64,000 bases of DNA. Source: a virus. The notes under the pieces were generated by a model that had not been told where the DNA came from, did not search any database, and worked only from the letters and a program-made list of their open reading frames with translations. Position numbers and translations under genes: made by a program. Location: the IMG/VR virus record IMGVR_UViG_3300027733_000040, positions 32,989-96,988 of that record; one strand, written 5' to 3'. Shown here one piece after another: positions 16,267 through 25,016 of this stretch. Each line of letters starts with the position of its first letter. The first letter of the stretch is position 1.

Positions 16267-16267
16267 T

Positions 16268-19200
16268 ATGGCAGATAATACAGATATAACGAGATCTAAT
16301 TATGTCGAATTAATCTCTGTAGATGTCGATTCAATGCTAATGGTGTGCAATGATAAGTACAAGACCGTTGAGAGCAGCTTGCCTAGGATTTTGAACGGTA
16401 TAGATTATCAGGCTTGTGATGCGCTTGCTGTTGTTGCGCCGCCAACAAATAAATTTGTGACAAATGTAGAAAATGTTCCAGGGTCTTTAAGAGAATTAGT
16501 AAGACGACCCAATGTTATTCTCACATCGTTTAACGCTATTAGTTTTTTAGGTCAGGATATTAATTTAGACACCACCGATAATATACCAACTATCACGTCG
16601 ACTATTCCGACTCTGCCTGATATTAATTGCCAAAAATTTGGCACTTCGGTCTCTTGCAAGAAGAATAGTGACAAATGTTCCATCGATTTGCATTTTATAG
16701 ATGCTTCGAGTTTAAATACCGGCATTGCCCCAGGCAGAGCGTTACTCCAGACCAACAAGGCCCTGCTTAGCGGTGGGTATGATTATCGATTGGCTATATC
16801 TAAAGTCAGAGGCACACCAGAATATATCGGGTTTTTCGCTGGTAAACAATACTATAAGCTTTCACTAAATACATTAAAGGGTTTTTGGGATAATTCTTGT
16901 GAGAATGACAGGATGATGGTCGATAAGTATGCCGCAATGGTTTCGGAGCCTGTTAATTCTTCTACAGTAAATCTAATCGGTGTTTCAACTGCTAACGCTT
17001 TTACATATGGTTTTAATAGTCAGTCATATGGTAGTCTTAGTAATATTGCAGTCTCATCCATAGTGAGATCTGTCGGGTTTAAGATGGAGCTGGCATTAAC
17101 CAGTTCAGGTAAGGCGTTAGATGGAAGCTGGCGGTTTGATCTTGCGCCGGCCAGTGGCCTTAACCTTAACCCTATGTTTAACACTAGCGGTCGCACGGGG
17201 CCATTAAATTATCAAATATTAATCGATTCGACTAAAAATCTATCGGGAATGGCCGATAATGATTTTTCTTTAAACGGTGCTGATCTTAAAAAAGTAGAGC
17301 CTTCGGATTATCTGCGATTTAGATCCTTAGCGACTAAGATCTTTTGCATTTATGTAGATCATCGTACTACTGGATTAGCATTAGACGATAACTTTAATTT
17401 TATAGATTCTGCGGTCGGCGGCTCAGACCAATTTGAGGCATTTAGGCAAGCCATACAATGTGGCCATAAGTTTTTGTTTATTTTAAATGACGAAACGATA
17501 AGCGCGTCCCAAGATTACTATAATTTTGTAGCGTCAGTCGGTATTGCTAGCGCAGCGGTTGTGCTAATAGATAGTCAGACCGCAGCGGGCGGTGAATACT
17601 TTGACCAGATATTTAGCTCTATAAATACTTTGTGCGGTTATGTTGGTCCTAACACGACACCAGGTGTATCGGCTTTTGGCTCTGTTAAGGAATTATGGCA
17701 GGGAGGATCGCTTTTTAAAGGTTCTAATCTTAAATCATTAACTCACTTCAAGATAAATAGTAGCTACACGTCACCAGACACGACTCCGCGGATACCTGAA
17801 GTATTAACTAACAATGAATCTTTAATTAGTTATGATTCTGTATTCGATAGGATTCTTTATATTGAGCAATCAGACGATTCCGTCTATAGATTATTTGCCA
17901 TGAATATGAAAACACGTGAACGTTCTGCAATTGCACCTTTACCTTTTTTGTTCGATATTGTGATAGGTTTAGACAGCAATGTTCCTTCAGTCCAAATGTA
18001 TGACCCTGGAATGCGGTTATTTTTCATTGGTACTAGTTCTGGACATCTATATTCGGTCGATGTTACGACCGGAAAATCGTCAGAGATCGTAATAAACTCG
18101 ATAGACTTTGTGCCAAGGCCAGAGCGGCGATATCCATCTATTACAGGGATTGGTATAGGGTATGTTCCATCTTACGATTACAATGGGGTTACTGATTTTT
18201 CTGGCCATCGTGCACTGTTTGTAGGATTCAATGCCGCAGGTTCGAATGATATCAAGCGTTATAGTATCTTGCGATCTTATGTTTATGATGTGTTGGTCTT
18301 TAATAAAACAGGGATAGCATCAAAAATAACACCATTAGTAAGTCTTGATTTGCCTTTGGCTGGAATGGCGAATCTGCGCAGTTTTAGTTTTATGTGTGCT
18401 CCAGTTTTTAATTATCTTATTAAGAATTTGCCTGCCACACCGGTCTCAGAATTTGTTTCAAACCAGAAATTGCCTGGTCTTTTGTTATGTTATGATATTA
18501 TGGACACCAACCAGAATCAAATAACACCGGAATCTGGACGTTGTGTTGCGATAAATCCGTTGATTCTCAATAAAGTGTTTGCGAGTCAAGCAAGCATCCA
18601 ATATAACATATTAGATACTTTTATTATACCGGCTTATTATCCTGTTACCAATCGTGCCGATTGGGTTACGATTGACGATTTTGGCGGCTCGGTTATCTGG
18701 TCCTCATTAGACATTACGCCCACGAAAACAGTCCTCGATTATTATTATGTGCCGGTACCTCCTGCTGGCGTTGACAATAAAGGCATCGAATTTTTCCCTT
18801 CTCTTGCTGTTTTATTAAATAGCTATGAGGCTGGCGGCAATGTTAGTAGTATTTTCTTCAGAGATTCTTTAGAATGTTCCGTTGGTGTAAAGGGTGTCGA
18901 GAGGCATGACTTTGGGCCTAAGAATATGAATTGTTGGGACCTTAGTAATAGTGCTTCAGCCCCTGTGTCTGATTCTTTTGTCGGTAATGAATTAGTTCTT
19001 AGATACGGAGAATCTGTTAGTAAAAATTATAACCTCGAGGCCGGAAAATACTTTGTCACTATAACCACTTCCGATTATCGCATAGGTACTGACGATGCTG
19101 GGCAAAATCTTACTGGTCTGGTTGATATTATTACTTCTGGAGGTAGCAGGTTCCATTATCTGCCAGCGCGACTAGATTCGACACCATTGGAAAAATTAAA

Positions 19201-22200
19201 GGTGCAATCGGTCCCTTTTCAAGGCGTTAACCCAACAGCTATAACCACAGCTGGATCATTAACCTACTTATTTGATATGCCAGCAGCGTTTAATATTACA
19301 CTTAAGAATAATTTAAAACCAGGGGCGATTACTTCTGAATTCGATAACACTAAATTCATTCCTCGTGGCGTTGGTGTCTACGGTATTAAGTTATGCAAGC
19401 TTCTTGATCAAACAGTTATATTAGATGGTATAAAGGATGTAAAATTAAACATCTCAGTTACTGGTATACCACGCCAAGAAGTGAACATTTTTTCGGCATT
19501 TGTTAAGGTGACTTACAGAGATTATGGAAGGCCAAATGTTAAAAAGGTCGCTTATCGCGAAGTCATTACGGACGGGCGTTCATCGCCGTATGCTGGTAAC
19601 AGCGTGCCTGTCGATTGTGACTATAGCGACACATGCAATTATTGGAAACAAAACGGCAATGGCGGCATACCCTCACAGTATGTGCTAAATCAGATTAGAC
19701 ACAGCGATTCACAGATGGAATCGACTACCAATTTTAAAATAGTCGATGTTACGTTATATAATAATTGCATCTGGTGTATACCAGCTGGATCGAGCAGGTT
19801 TGATCAAGCTACTGGAAAATATGTTCCGACAGATACCGCAGATACTTATACCATATTCTTTGGTGATTTTAAAACAGATATGATTGTAGAATCTATAGAG
19901 TATTTCTTCTTAGTTAATAAGATAGTCGATACTTCGAGTACCCCGCCAACTTGTGTCGACAATAAATCAAATTGCAAACCTGACCCAGCAACAGATATTG
20001 TAGTCCACTTAGATTACACTAATTGTAACAAAGAAATTAAGAGATTAACTCGAACTATAAATATCGGTTCTATAGTAGCAATAGAGCATGATCTTAGTAA
20101 AGTATTTCCTAGCAGTAGATGGGATTATATTAGACCACCATCTTCAAACGGAACGGCTTTGGGGCCACCAATTGGAAATGCTATTAACGGCAAAATAGGT
20201 GAATGGATATCATTTAAAGAGATTCTAGATAATACGACCGGTACTGGCGCTGACCAGTGTTCCGCCCCTATTTCTAATCAGTTGATATATAATGGTACTT
20301 CTTTAACTTCCGATCGCCCTACTGGCTGCGATATTCCAAATCCAAAAATCGGTGCTATAAGCCTTTTTGCTAAAAAAGTAAAACCTGCATTTGTCATAAC
20401 TGACATATCTGAGACTTCTCTAACAAATGAAATTCAATATATTACAATACCGCAAGCCGATGGTGGCATCTTTAAGCTTACTTTTGCTAAAAATGGTGTA
20501 ACCCAGACGGTGACTGTTCCTTATAATGTAACAGCCGCTCAGCTAAAGACTATTTTAGAAGCGAACACGCTAATTGGTCCTAACAATGTTCTAGTTACAG
20601 CGGTCGGCACAAAAAGTTATAAGATTGAATTCGTTGGAGCATTAAAAGGTTTAGCTATTCCGATTATGAAACCCATAAGCGATGGTCTTATTGGAACGTA
20701 TTTTGCTTATACAAGTCGTTCAGTGGTTGGCACCAAAAACGAGAGGCAAACCATAAGCAATGTTTCTGCTTCTAACAGAGCTTTTACCATTTTTTTTGCC
20801 GGCCAACAAACGGTAACAATTCCATACGATGCTAGTTTGAATACTGTCAGGGCCGCTTTGTCTGCATTGCCTTCAATCGGCGGCGGGAATGTTGCTGTTT
20901 CTGGCCAGACTACTAATTATGATGCCCCTTATACTGGCCCATGGAACATTGATTTTATAGGCACTTTTGCAGGAAAGAATGCATCTAGGCTCTCCACATC
21001 TAACAAGGACTATGTTGTTTATGTCGATTGGGTCGGTGGTATAGGTGTTAATGAAGTGCAAAAATTCAGCTACAAGGCCAATTCCGGTAGATTTAGTCTA
21101 TCATTGTATGGACCGACTGGTGCTTTTTGTACAACAGCGCCGATCGAGGCCACAGCTACCAATAGCGATATAGTTAAGAGTATAGTAGCAAATTGTAGTT
21201 TTTATGCTGCTGAAGACATTGGGTTAACGTTAGTCCAAAACGGAAATGTTTACGACTGGACTATAGAGTACAAAGGCAAGGCGACAGCCCAACCTGTTAA
21301 GCAGATAGGTATACAATCAGTCGATCTTGTCGGTGACGAAGTCACTGTTGTTAGAGTAGAAAAAGGTGGCGGTAAGCCACAAAAGATTAGATGGTCGTAT
21401 ACAAATGCCACAGCAGGTTTTTATATTTTAAGATTCGAATCAATCGATAAGCATATTTATTTTTCAGACAGGATATATTATAACGCTACGGCGGCAGAGA
21501 TACAGACGATCATAGAGAGTATGACTTTATTTGCGCCTGGTGACGTGACGGTTGTCCAATTAGACATAGGTGTTGTTGGGTCATACGAATATGTGCTTAC
21601 TATTAAAAAGAAAATAAGTGCACTACAAGTTACAGCCATTTTTGAGACCACGTTATTTGGAAGCCCAATTTCATATTATATCGTGCCTGATGGGCCATAT
21701 CCTTACCCATTGCCTTATTGTCCGTCTTTGACGCCTAAGATACATGGTGTTGATGGGTTGGTCTGCGTGCCTTTTCCTCCCGAGGAGGGCGATCCTTTTG
21801 CAGATGAGATATGCTGTACCCCAGAGACCATATCTAGCGCTGCAAATAAATCGACATTCTTTAAGATCGAAAGAGATCTTTTCAGTCCTAGTTTTCAGAT
21901 TAATGGTAAGTTAGCCACTGTGGGTTCGCTTATGGCGGCTAGGAATTTTAAGAAAAGCATTTATAAACCTTACTATTTAGTATCTAATACCTGTGTCGAC
22001 CTTGTCGAGGCGAAATACACAGATGAAATTAAGAGCCGGACCATTATCGTGATTATTAATAAGAAGGTCGATCTTGAAGTCCCTAAGATCAGAATTATAA
22101 ACCGCATCAAGAGTAATTATCCTAAGCTTGATTATTGTAGAGCTTTATCTTTTGAGAAAAACAAGGGTGGTCAGGATTTTCCAGATATATTGCCAGATAA

Positions 22201-22216
22201 AAACTATAATATATAA
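16268..22216 (+). CDS. Giant virion-type protein with C-terminal repeats
   Basis: This 1982-residue protein has a globular N-terminal 1370 residues rich in Asn, Ser and Thr without enzyme motifs, including a beta-propeller-like stretch near residues 500-670 (LFFIGTSSGHLYSVDV). Residues about 1380-1800 contain four tandem copies of a roughly 95-residue beta domain with the pattern FTIFFAGQQTVTIPYDASL and ALPSIGGGNV, like the repeats in tail-fibre and appendage proteins. A cysteine-rich C-terminal part follows. It starts one base after the C39-like gene, with AGGAAA as ribosome site. A receptor-binding or decorative fibre is the best guess. Confidence 0.65.
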   Translation: MADNTDITRSNYVELISVDVDSMLMVCNDKYKTVESSLPRILNGIDYQACDALAVVAPPTNKFVTNVENVPGSLRELVRRPNVILTSFNAISFLGQDINLDTTDNIPTITSTIPTLPDINCQKFGTSVSCKKNSDKCSIDLHFIDASSLNTGIAPGRALLQTNKALLSGGYDYRLAISKVRGTPEYIGFFAGKQYYKLSLNTLKGFWDNSCENDRMMVDKYAAMVSEPVNSSTVNLIGVSTANAFTYGFNSQSYGSLSNIAVSSIVRSVGFKMELALTSSGKALDGSWRFDLAPASGLNLNPMFNTSGRTGPLNYQILIDSTKNLSGMADNDFSLNGADLKKVEPSDYLRFRSLATKIFCIYVDHRTTGLALDDNFNFIDSAVGGSDQFEAFRQAIQCGHKFLFILNDETISASQDYYNFVASVGIASAAVVLIDSQTAAGGEYFDQIFSSINTLCGYVGPNTTPGVSAFGSVKELWQGGSLFKGSNLKSLTHFKINSSYTSPDTTPRIPEVLTNNESLISYDSVFDRILYIEQSDDSVYRLFAMNMKTRERSAIAPLPFLFDIVIGLDSNVPSVQMYDPGMRLFFIGTSSGHLYSVDVTTGKSSEIVINSIDFVPRPERRYPSITGIGIGYVPSYDYNGVTDFSGHRALFVGFNAAGSNDIKRYSILRSYVYDVLVFNKTGIASKITPLVSLDLPLAGMANLRSFSFMCAPVFNYLIKNLPATPVSEFVSNQKLPGLLLCYDIMDTNQNQITPESGRCVAINPLILNKVFASQASIQYNILDTFIIPAYYPVTNRADWVTIDDFGGSVIWSSLDITPTKTVLDYYYVPVPPAGVDNKGIEFFPSLAVLLNSYEAGGNVSSIFFRDSLECSVGVKGVERHDFGPKNMNCWDLSNSASAPVSDSFVGNELVLRYGESVSKNYNLEAGKYFVTITTSDYRIGTDDAGQNLTGLVDIITSGGSRFHYLPARLDSTPLEKLKVQSVPFQGVNPTAITTAGSLTYLFDMPAAFNITLKNNLKPGAITSEFDNTKFIPRGVGVYGIKLCKLLDQTVILDGIKDVKLNISVTGIPRQEVNIFSAFVKVTYRDYGRPNVKKVAYREVITDGRSSPYAGNSVPVDCDYSDTCNYWKQNGNGGIPSQYVLNQIRHSDSQMESTTNFKIVDVTLYNNCIWCIPAGSSRFDQATGKYVPTDTADTYTIFFGDFKTDMIVESIEYFFLVNKIVDTSSTPPTCVDNKSNCKPDPATDIVVHLDYTNCNKEIKRLTRTINIGSIVAIEHDLSKVFPSSRWDYIRPPSSNGTALGPPIGNAINGKIGEWISFKEILDNTTGTGADQCSAPISNQLIYNGTSLTSDRPTGCDIPNPKIGAISLFAKKVKPAFVITDISETSLTNEIQYITIPQADGGIFKLTFAKNGVTQTVTVPYNVTAAQLKTILEANTLIGPNNVLVTAVGTKSYKIEFVGALKGLAIPIMKPISDGLIGTYFAYTSRSVVGTKNERQTISNVSASNRAFTIFFAGQQTVTIPYDASLNTVRAALSALPSIGGGNVAVSGQTTNYDAPYTGPWNIDFIGTFAGKNASRLSTSNKDYVVYVDWVGGIGVNEVQKFSYKANSGRFSLSLYGPTGAFCTTAPIEATATNSDIVKSIVANCSFYAAEDIGLTLVQNGNVYDWTIEYKGKATAQPVKQIGIQSVDLVGDEVTVVRVEKGGGKPQKIRWSYTNATAGFYILRFESIDKHIYFSDRIYYNATAAEIQTIIESMTLFAPGDVTVVQLDIGVVGSYEYVLTIKKKISALQVTAIFETTLFGSPISYYIVPDGPYPYPLPYCPSLTPKIHGVDGLVCVPFPPEEGDPFADEICCTPETISSAANKSTFFKIERDLFSPSFQINGKLATVGSLMAARNFKKSIYKPYYLVSNTCVDLVEAKYTDEIKSRTIIVIINKKVDLEVPKIRIINRIKSNYPKLDYCRALSFEKNKGGQDFPDILPDKNYNI
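20402..21660 (+). repeat. Four tandem protein-level beta repeats in the giant gene
   Basis: Four successive units of roughly 95-110 codons share a strand F/L-x-L/F-x-F, a T-V-x-Y-x-A/V-T/S helix start, an A-x-I/L end and a later IDFIGTF/IEYKGKA-type strand. They differ strongly in DNA and are recognisable only in translation, so the duplication is old. Confidence 0.55.
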
Positions 22217-22232
22217 TATGGAGGAAAGTTTT

Positions 22233-22457
22233 ATGTCTTTTGAAAGCATTAAAATTTATCGTGACTATCAGATCGTTAATGGTTTCGTCCAAGTACCGCC
22301 AAATCTCGAAAAGGACCGCACCACTTTTACGACCAGTCAGGTGTTGTCTGATATTTCTGGGTCTGAAATATATGAAATGAATTCTGTCGGCTCTGGCGCT
22401 ACAACTGGTTCTGGTTTTGGCCGCCCAAGCACTATCAGATTCGAAGTAACCTTTTAG
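22233..22457 (+). CDS. Small Gly/Ser-tailed protein
   Basis: The 74-residue protein starts at ATG 22233 because GGAGGA sits eight bases upstream. An earlier in-frame ATG at 22218 lies four bases after a TAATATA box and could be a leaderless start adding five residues. The C-terminus has GSGATTGSGFGRPSTIRFEV. There is no known motif. It follows the giant gene and converges with the nuclease gene at 22454, overlapping it by four bases. Confidence 0.55.
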   Translation: MSFESIKIYRDYQIVNGFVQVPPNLEKDRTTFTTSQVLSDISGSEIYEMNSVGSGATTGSGFGRPSTIRFEVTF

Positions 22458-23170
22458 GAAAACAATAGTGTTTTTAATGTCGGCCTGAAATCCCTCGATT
22501 TGATTATTTTAGCTGGCCCAGATTCAGGCAGATTTATCAATATGCCATGGCTCAATTTGATGTTTAAATTGCGCTCCAATATTAGTCTATATAAACTTAG
22601 CTGTATGCTATAGTGGTTTAATGAACAGTCTTCAAGTCCGTTAAATGGGCTTTTCATCTTTTCATATTTGTTATCTAATTTTACGGTGCCGGTCTTCCAG
22701 TCTAGCAATGAAGTTACTAACTTGCCATTATATTCTAATTGTATAAGAGCGTCTATTCTACCAGCGACTTTTGCGGTAGTGTCACCGATGACCCATTCAG
22801 TTTTAAGAGTAGTAGCGTTATACTTTTTCTTTAAATCGTCCCAGAGTTCTTTGGCTGCTTTAACTTCATGTGGTAAACCTGTGATGTCTATATCTTCGCC
22901 TTTTATTATCATTTCGGCGGCATTGTGGACTATCGTGCCCTTTTCTAAGCTTACTTTTCCTTTCGCATCCCATCGTTCTAAGATTGTCTGCTGACTAACC
23001 CCTTCTTTTTTTGCGCTGTGTTTGCTCCATCTTTCAGTATCAAAAGGCTGTTTATATTTTGATAGATATTGGGTCACAGACACTAATCTTTCGTCACCAA
23101 ACCAATATGAATGATTTTCGTCGATATATGTTATTTCGTCGAATTTGGTGGTTTCGAAGATCTCTTTCAT
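22454..23170 (-). CDS. PD-(D/E)XK nuclease (RecB/Cas4 family)
   Basis: The 238-residue protein has the motifs of a RecB-type exonuclease: GTIVHNAAE (metal-site histidine), GRIDALIQL with an aspartate, SLLDWKTG with the D-x-K pair and QLSLYRLILE with the conserved QxxxY motif. Such nucleases process DNA ends in recombination or packaging, or degrade host DNA. It is read leftward. It shares a 26-base divergent region with the small gene at 23197. Confidence 0.8.
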   Translation of the reverse strand: MKEIFETTKFDEITYIDENHSYWFGDERLVSVTQYLSKYKQPFDTERWSKHSAKKEGVSQQTILERWDAKGKVSLEKGTIVHNAAEMIIKGEDIDITGLPHEVKAAKELWDDLKKKYNATTLKTEWVIGDTTAKVAGRIDALIQLEYNGKLVTSLLDWKTGTVKLDNKYEKMKSPFNGLEDCSLNHYSIQLSLYRLILERNLNIKLSHGILINLPESGPAKIIKSRDFRPTLKTLLFS

Positions 23171-23196
23171 GGTTGAATACTCTATGTATATATTAT
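23171..23196. promoter_or_regulatory. Divergent promoter region with paired ATATA boxes
   Basis: In these 26 bases GTATATA (23186-23192) precedes the rightward ATG by four bases. On the minus strand TATAATATATACATAG lies upstream of the leftward ATG at 23170. Both look like the AAATATA-type late boxes, so a single AT-rich core may serve two genes. Confidence 0.45.
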
Positions 23197-23334
23197 ATGG
23201 AAGAAGAGGTAGATTTAACCATTGTTGATCGCGAGCCGACTAAGCAGACCAAAAAGGTCAAAGAGGTACCGCCTTATTATGAGGATACAGATGAAGATGC
23301 TGGTGGGTTTATTCAGGATCTTGATTATAAGTAA
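23197..23334 (+). CDS. Short acidic protein
   Basis: The 45-residue product (MEEEVDLTIVDREPTKQTK and an acidic tail ending GGFIQDLDYK) starts at an ATG without a ribosome site, four bases after a GTATATA box, fitting leaderless translation. Its last 26 bases overlap the convergent gene at 23309-23689. Function unknown. It is short, so the call depends on the promoter arrangement. Confidence 0.4.
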   Translation: MEEEVDLTIVDREPTKQTKKVKEVPPYYEDTDEDAGGFIQDLDYK

Positions 23335-23689
23335 CCTCATTTTCTAATTTTTCGATGTAATCAGTGATTACATGTTCTTCATCGATTAGATTGATATTTC
23401 CCTTTGTGTCGCCAGACACAATATTTGGATTTATCGTTACGTAAATTAGTTCTTGGTGTAAACTAGCTATGGTCTTTAGCATTTCTATCAGATGTTTTTT
23501 ATTAGTACAGAGATTTGCATGTATGTTTAGATCGTCTTTATATGTCGCTTCGATCGCTGATTGGAATGCATTTGCCATTTCGCTGTCTGTATAAATCGGA
23601 AGATAATATCTAGCATCTTTTTCATATGAAAAAATCTTATGATACTTTTCGAATAATCCACAGCTAAATATTATGTAATATTCTTTCAT
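23309..23689 (-). CDS. Unknown protein
   Basis: The 126-residue protein begins MKEYYIIFSCGLFEKYHKIF and ends acidic, rich in Asn, Glu and Ile. A ribosome site AGGAGA precedes the ATG and a GTATATA-like box is further upstream. There is no recognisable catalytic motif. It is convergent with the short acidic gene and divergent from the gene at 23738. Confidence 0.55.
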   Translation of the reverse strand: MKEYYIIFSCGLFEKYHKIFSYEKDARYYLPIYTDSEMANAFQSAIEATYKDDLNIHANLCTNKKHLIEMLKTIASLHQELIYVTINPNIVSGDTKGNINLIDEEHVITDYIEKLENEVTYNQDPE

Positions 23690-23706
23690 TAGCCTATCTC
23701 CTGTGG

Positions 23707-23713
23707 GTATATA
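23707..23713 (+). promoter_or_regulatory. GTATATA late-promoter-like box
   Basis: GTATATA lies 24 bases before the ATG at 23738 with an AAGGAG ribosome site between. The minus strand has a near-mirror of the same AT run for the leftward gene at 23689. This leadered example shows the box is not always at the ATG. Confidence 0.4.
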
Positions 23714-23737
23714 CTTTACGCTTAAAAGGAGTGCAAA

Positions 23738-24007
23738 ATGGATAAGAAAACACCATATCCTGGTTTCAACCCTAGTTTTAAGAATGTTAAGAAGAGAAAT
23801 GGTAATTTTAGAACTGTGTTGGTATTAGAGGTGCTTAGTAAGAAACAATTGACACAGACCATAAAGGCTTTGATAGGAGAGCAGGTTGAAGCTAAGCTTG
23901 AACAGCTTATGGGCCGAAATGGCCTTATCGATTACGATGTGGTTTCAGATGATCGTTTTGATGTATTATTGCAAGAAGGGCTACGTATGGTCACTGAAGG
24001 GTATTGA
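23738..24007 (+). CDS. Small unknown protein
   Basis: The 89-residue protein opens MDKKTPYPGFNPSFKNVKKR (basic, aromatic) and continues with a Gln/Lys helix (KKQLTQTIKALIGEQVEAKL). No motif is recognised. It has a strong AAGGAG site and a GTATATA box upstream, and its stop codon overlaps the -35 of the next promoter. Confidence 0.55.
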   Translation: MDKKTPYPGFNPSFKNVKKRNGNFRTVLVLEVLSKKQLTQTIKALIGEQVEAKLEQLMGRNGLIDYDVVSDDRFDVLLQEGLRMVTEGY

Positions 24008-24032
24008 CAGAGTTGTTGGGATCTGTTACAGT
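24004..24032 (+). promoter_or_regulatory. Host sigma-70-type promoter
   Basis: TTGACA (24004-24009) and TACAGT (24027-24032) are separated by 17 bases, an almost ideal sigma-70 pair, lying 34 bases before the ATG of 24066 and partly over the stop of the previous gene. This is the clearest consensus -35/-10 pair in the window, so this region may be expressed early by the host polymerase. Confidence 0.6.
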
Positions 24033-24065
24033 AAAAACAGACACAATTACTTTACTGGAGGATTC

Positions 24066-24722
24066 ATGGAAGGTAAATACAGAATATTAAACATCGATGG
24101 TTCGATTAGTTCTAAACTTTATGATCTGATTGAGGAAACATCAACCCAAAGGGCGACTCTACGGTCGGTTGGTGAAAGTAAAGAGATCTTAGTTCATAAA
24201 AACCGAATGATACCCGTAGATAAAGTTGATAGTGCGGTGTGTATCGTGTCAGGCGGAGTCGAGTTAGCCATTTGTCCAAAATGTTTAACTATCAGCAAGA
24301 AGACGCTTGGCCTTGAGAATTTTTTATGTGAACGCGGTTGTGGTAATTATCCTTACCATAACCTTGGTTCTAACGGCCTAGCTTTAAGGAGTAGAAAGAT
24401 AATGGAATTGAAGAATAAAAATGTTTTTAACTTAGAAGATGTTAAAAAGTATCCTGACTTTCGTGTTTGGAGCAAATTAAACAAATTTAATCATCCAAAT
24501 ATTGACTCTAGATCTATAATTATCTTGCATTCTTCTGATAAGCCCAGAAAATTGCAATTTAACACTTATAATGGCTCTTTGGGCAAAAAATCACCGCCAC
24601 TACCACTGGAAGCTTTCGATAAAAATGAAGCTCCGCAGGGAAAATGCCCTTGGTCGATTATCGCCAGTGTTGATGCTGAAGAAAATCGATTGAAAGAGTC
24701 AGGATATGAGCGCTCTATCTAG
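24066..24722 (+). CDS. Unknown protein with four-cysteine ribbon
   Basis: The 218-residue protein starts at ATG 24066 with GGAGG eight bases upstream. It has CPKC and CERGC, a four-Cys zinc-ribbon-like centre near residues 75-100, and a charged C-terminal half. It is driven by the sigma-70 promoter at 24004. Early expression and zinc ribbon suggest a regulator or a protein that meets host factors, but I recognise no family. Confidence 0.55.
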   Translation: MEGKYRILNIDGSISSKLYDLIEETSTQRATLRSVGESKEILVHKNRMIPVDKVDSAVCIVSGGVELAICPKCLTISKKTLGLENFLCERGCGNYPYHNLGSNGLALRSRKIMELKNKNVFNLEDVKKYPDFRVWSKLNKFNHPNIDSRSIIILHSSDKPRKLQFNTYNGSLGKKSPPLPLEAFDKNEAPQGKCPWSIIASVDAEENRLKESGYERSI

Positions 24723-24731
24723 GAGTTCGCA

Positions 24732-25016
24732 ATTTCTGAAGATGAATTATCAGAAATCAATAAGAAGTATTCCGCCATCCTTGATGACATTAAAATGTTA
24801 GAGGAAATGATATCTATATTGCCTTCAAGAACAGCACTCGAACTTAGGAGTGTGTTTGGCAAAATTATGCGCGATATTGCCGTTTGCCACAAGGGTTTAG
24901 CAATTCTTGCTAAAGAAAAAGTGGATTCATTAGTATCAGATTTGAATTATATGTCATTTGATCTTGAAGCCACAAGGAGAGAGCGGGATGAATATAAAAG
25001 AAAACTTGGCGAATAA
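24732..25016 (+). CDS. Small coiled-coil protein, possible ATT start
   Basis: The frame is open from the previous stop and contains an ATG only at 24795, which has no ribosome site. AGGAG (24721-24725) sits six bases before an in-frame ATT at 24732, so an ATT start giving a 94-residue protein is plausible; the ATG alternative gives 73 residues. The product is a charged helix with Leu spacing, ending EATRRERDEYKRKL. It overlaps the start of the epimerase gene by 29 bases. Unknown function. Confidence 0.45.
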   Translation: MSEDELSEINKKYSAILDDIKMLEEMISILPSRTALELRSVFGKIMRDIAVCHKGLAILAKEKVDSLVSDLNYMSFDLEATRRERDEYKRKLGE

